Shown: positions 35,801 through 38,800 of the stretch, one piece after another
How the letters are laid out: every line of letters starts with the position of its first letter
How positions within the stretch are numbered: the first letter of the stretch is position 1
Source: Lumbricus terrestris
Taxonomy: Eukaryota; Annelida; Clitellata; Crassiclitellata; Lumbricidae
DNA length: 64,000 bases
Assembly: GCA_949752735.1 (NCBI GenBank)
Contig: OX457052.1
Location: 13,305,037-13,369,036, forward strand
Direction of reading: 5' to 3'
Notes under the pieces: model-generated
What the model saw: only the letters and a program-made list of their open reading frames with translations
The model's database searches: none
What the model was told of the DNA's origin: nothing
Program-made: the position numbers and the translations under genes

Positions 35801-38800
35801 ATTGATCATCTCATTTTTATGCTGTTTCTTTGAGTTTTCAACACATCTTTCATCAACTTACCGTTGCATGATCGTCGATCTTCCGTCAAATAATATCCTG
35901 GCAGGCAGTCGCACGTATAGTTTCCGAGGTCATTTATACACAGTTGAGAACAACCGGACGTTCCAGAAGTGCATTCATCAGTATCTAGAAATCACAGAGA
36001 TGCAATCAGATATCTCCAGCTTTGCCTGTCTATTTGGTGATTTCTATATAGTATCTTAATTTAAGAATGCTCTTCCGCTAATCTGTATTTTTGCAGGCAA
36101 ACCCATGCAGGTGCAATTTCCATGACCAATAATGCACAATTGAATACATTCATATTCTTTTGTCGGGACAAGGTCAACGACATTGAAAAAATCGCGAAGA
36201 CCATAGTTTGATCAGCTGCATGTCTTTTTAGCTAATATTGATCATCTGTTTTTTCTATGCTGTTTCTTTGAGTTTTCAACACATCTTTCATCAATTTACC
36301 GTTGCATGATAGTTCATCTTCCGTCAAATAATATCCTGGCAGGCAGTCGCACGTGTAGTTTCCAATGCCATTTTTGCACACCTGAGAACAATTGGATGTT
36401 CCAGCTGTACACTCGTCGATATCTAAAAATCGTAAGGAAGCAACACTTGTCTGTTCAGTTTATTTAGGCTTTTGGTAATTGCTAGGCCTATGCAAGGCCG
36501 AATATATTAAAATATTCCACAAAGACATTCGACGATATAAACGAATAGTCAAAGCAATACATTAGCCTGCTGTATCGCTGTTCAACACATCAATTTCTTT
36601 TGTTTATTCATAATGAAGTTTCATTTAGTTAATATCTACATATCTTTTAGCCTACCATCGCATGATTGTTCATCTTCCGCCAAACGATATCCTGGATGGC
36701 AGTCGCACGTATAGTTTCCAAAGCCATTTACGCACAGTTGAGAACAATTGGATGTCCCAGATGCACACTCATCGATATCTAGAAATTGCAAGGAAGACAT
36801 CTGTTCAGTCTTATTTTATCCTTTTGCTTATTTTCTATGCAGAGTTAGTCGCATTCAGATGTTCCAGAAATGCATCGACCGATATCAACAAATGGCGAAA
36901 GCAATTTACACGATTGCACGTCTGTTCAGCTTGCTTTGTATATGTATAGTTCTCTTTCTATGCTACAAGATCATTGAGTTGTCTACACATCTTTCAACTT
37001 ACCGTTGCATGTTCGCTCATCTTCCGATAAGCTATGTCCTGGATGACAGTCGCACGTATAGTTTCCAATGCCATTTTTACACAGCTGAGAGCAATTGGAT
37101 GTTCCAGATGCACACTCATCGATATCTACAAAAGAAAATAGCAAAGAAGCAATCTGCTTATTTTGTCCATTTTTTCATTTTATGTGCAGAGTCAGAGAAC
37201 ATTTAAATCATGTTTCAGACATCGTAATCGTAAACACGGAATTTCTACAGCACCTACAAAGGATAAGTCACCGGAGCCAGCTTACTGCAGGAGCTCAGTC
37301 AAGACAAAATCGATAGACATGGGTCAAGAACCAGAGAATGGCTAATCAAAAGGCTAGGGTGGGTGATGCTTAAAGTTGAAACGAGTGGAAAGTAGTTGAA
37401 GGGACCGATCATGGTAGGGTAGGATCAGGATAAAAATGCATTGAACGATATCAATAAATAACGAAAACATGACTGTTCAACTTGGTTTGTCATTCTCTGA
37501 ATTGCCATGCTGTCTCATTGAGTTAGGATTATGTATACATGTTTCAACTTACCGTTGCATGATCGTTCATCTTCCGCCAGACTATATCCTGGCAGGCAGT
37601 CGCACATGTAGATTCCAATGGCGTTTATACACAGTTGAGAACAATTGGATGTTCCAAATGTACATTCGTCGATATCTATATATCGCAGAGAAGTTTGTTC
37701 AGCTTTAAAGAAAATCTGTTTCTTATTTCTATGCAGAGTTGAGAACATTCAGATTTTCCAGAAATGCATTATTAGCAAAAACAATTCACATAACTACTTG
37801 CACGTTTGTTCACCTTGATTTCTCATTCTCTGTCTTGCAAAGTTGGGTCGTTGAGACGTCTACACATAATTGAACTAACCGTTGCATGTTTGTTCATCCT
37901 GCGCCAAACTATATCCTGGAAGACAGTCGCACGTGTAGTTTCCAATGCCATTTGTGCACAGTTGGGAGCAATTATATGTTCCAGATGTACACTCGTCGAT
38001 ATCTATAGAAATAGCCAAAGAGCAATCTGCTAAGATTATTTTGTCTATTTTCTCATTAATTTTCTGTACGGAGTGCGAGAGCATTCAGATGTTCCAGAAA
38101 TCGGCATCGCTAACTCGGAATTTCTACAGCGCCCACAAAAGCAAAGTCGCGGCTGCGAGCTTATTTGCAGGCGCTCAGTCAAAACAAAGTCGATAGGAAG
38201 ATGGTGAAGATAAGGAGAGGCAGGCAGGCAATTAGTCAGACGGCCAAGGTGGATCAGGTTTAGAGTTGAAACGGCGTCGGAGCTAGGAGATGTGGAGAGA
38301 TTTGGATAGGACAGGATAAGGTTAAAAAATTAATTGATCGAAATAAAAAAAATTGAAACGAAAATAACTTATAAGCCCATGACAACATGTCTGTTCAGCT
38401 TGCTTTGTCATCCTCTTTCATTGTTGTCTCATTGAGTTGTCTACACATCTTTCATCTCACCATTGCATGTTTGTTCATCTTCCGTTAAATTGTATCCTGG
38501 GAGACAGTCGCACGTGTAGTTTCCAAGGTCATTTTTGCACAGTTGAGAACAATTGGATGTTTCAGATGCACACTCATCGATATCTAGAAATTGCAAATAC
38601 GAAATCAGATTTTTTTCAGGTTATCTTTATTTGCTAATTCTATGCATTATCTTAATTTAGGAAAACTCCTCCGCTAATCTATATAGTTGCTGTATGTCGA
38701 CTTAATTTTCTTGAATAAACAAAATAGACCTATATATATCGAAAATAATGTGATTCGGTGACAGAGCCGTCGATCTTTATTTAGACAAAGAAATTGGGCT

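Larger units (their letters stand above)
22567..36195 (-). pseudogene. P relics: decayed cbEGF exon amplified ~19 times
   Basis: About 130 bp each, starting near 22567, 23375, 23818, 24945, 25385, 26200, 26627, 27757, 28197, 29331, 29772, 30901, 31337, 32478, 33610, 34057, 34501, 35620 and 36060. On the minus strand they keep the second half of an EGF domain (E-C-I-x-L-C-I-I-G, G-N-C-T-W-V-C, RLAEEHS then stop) but have lost the acceptor and D-I-D-E-C start. Some also have an internal TAG (NCT-stop, in copies reading CCTAGG). Two copies occur per array unit. Not expected to be spliced in. Confidence 0.8.
22802..36778 (-). repeat. tandem array of ~1.57-kb cbEGF units
   Basis: A exons recur at 22802, 24051, 25616, 26863, 28436, 30004, 31583, 32719, 34738 and 36300. 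Full unit in plus order: A-B-C-P-D-P. Spacings of about 1250 reflect units lacking B. Introns are as similar as exons, so whole units were duplicated recently or homogenised. Confidence 0.93.

Noticed and set aside
22739..37206. Many plus-strand open frames recurring across the array (e.g. starting [16 protein letters not shown])
   Set aside because: They are antisense shadows of the minus-strand cbEGF exons. Splice borders, cysteine spacing and phase all support the minus strand.
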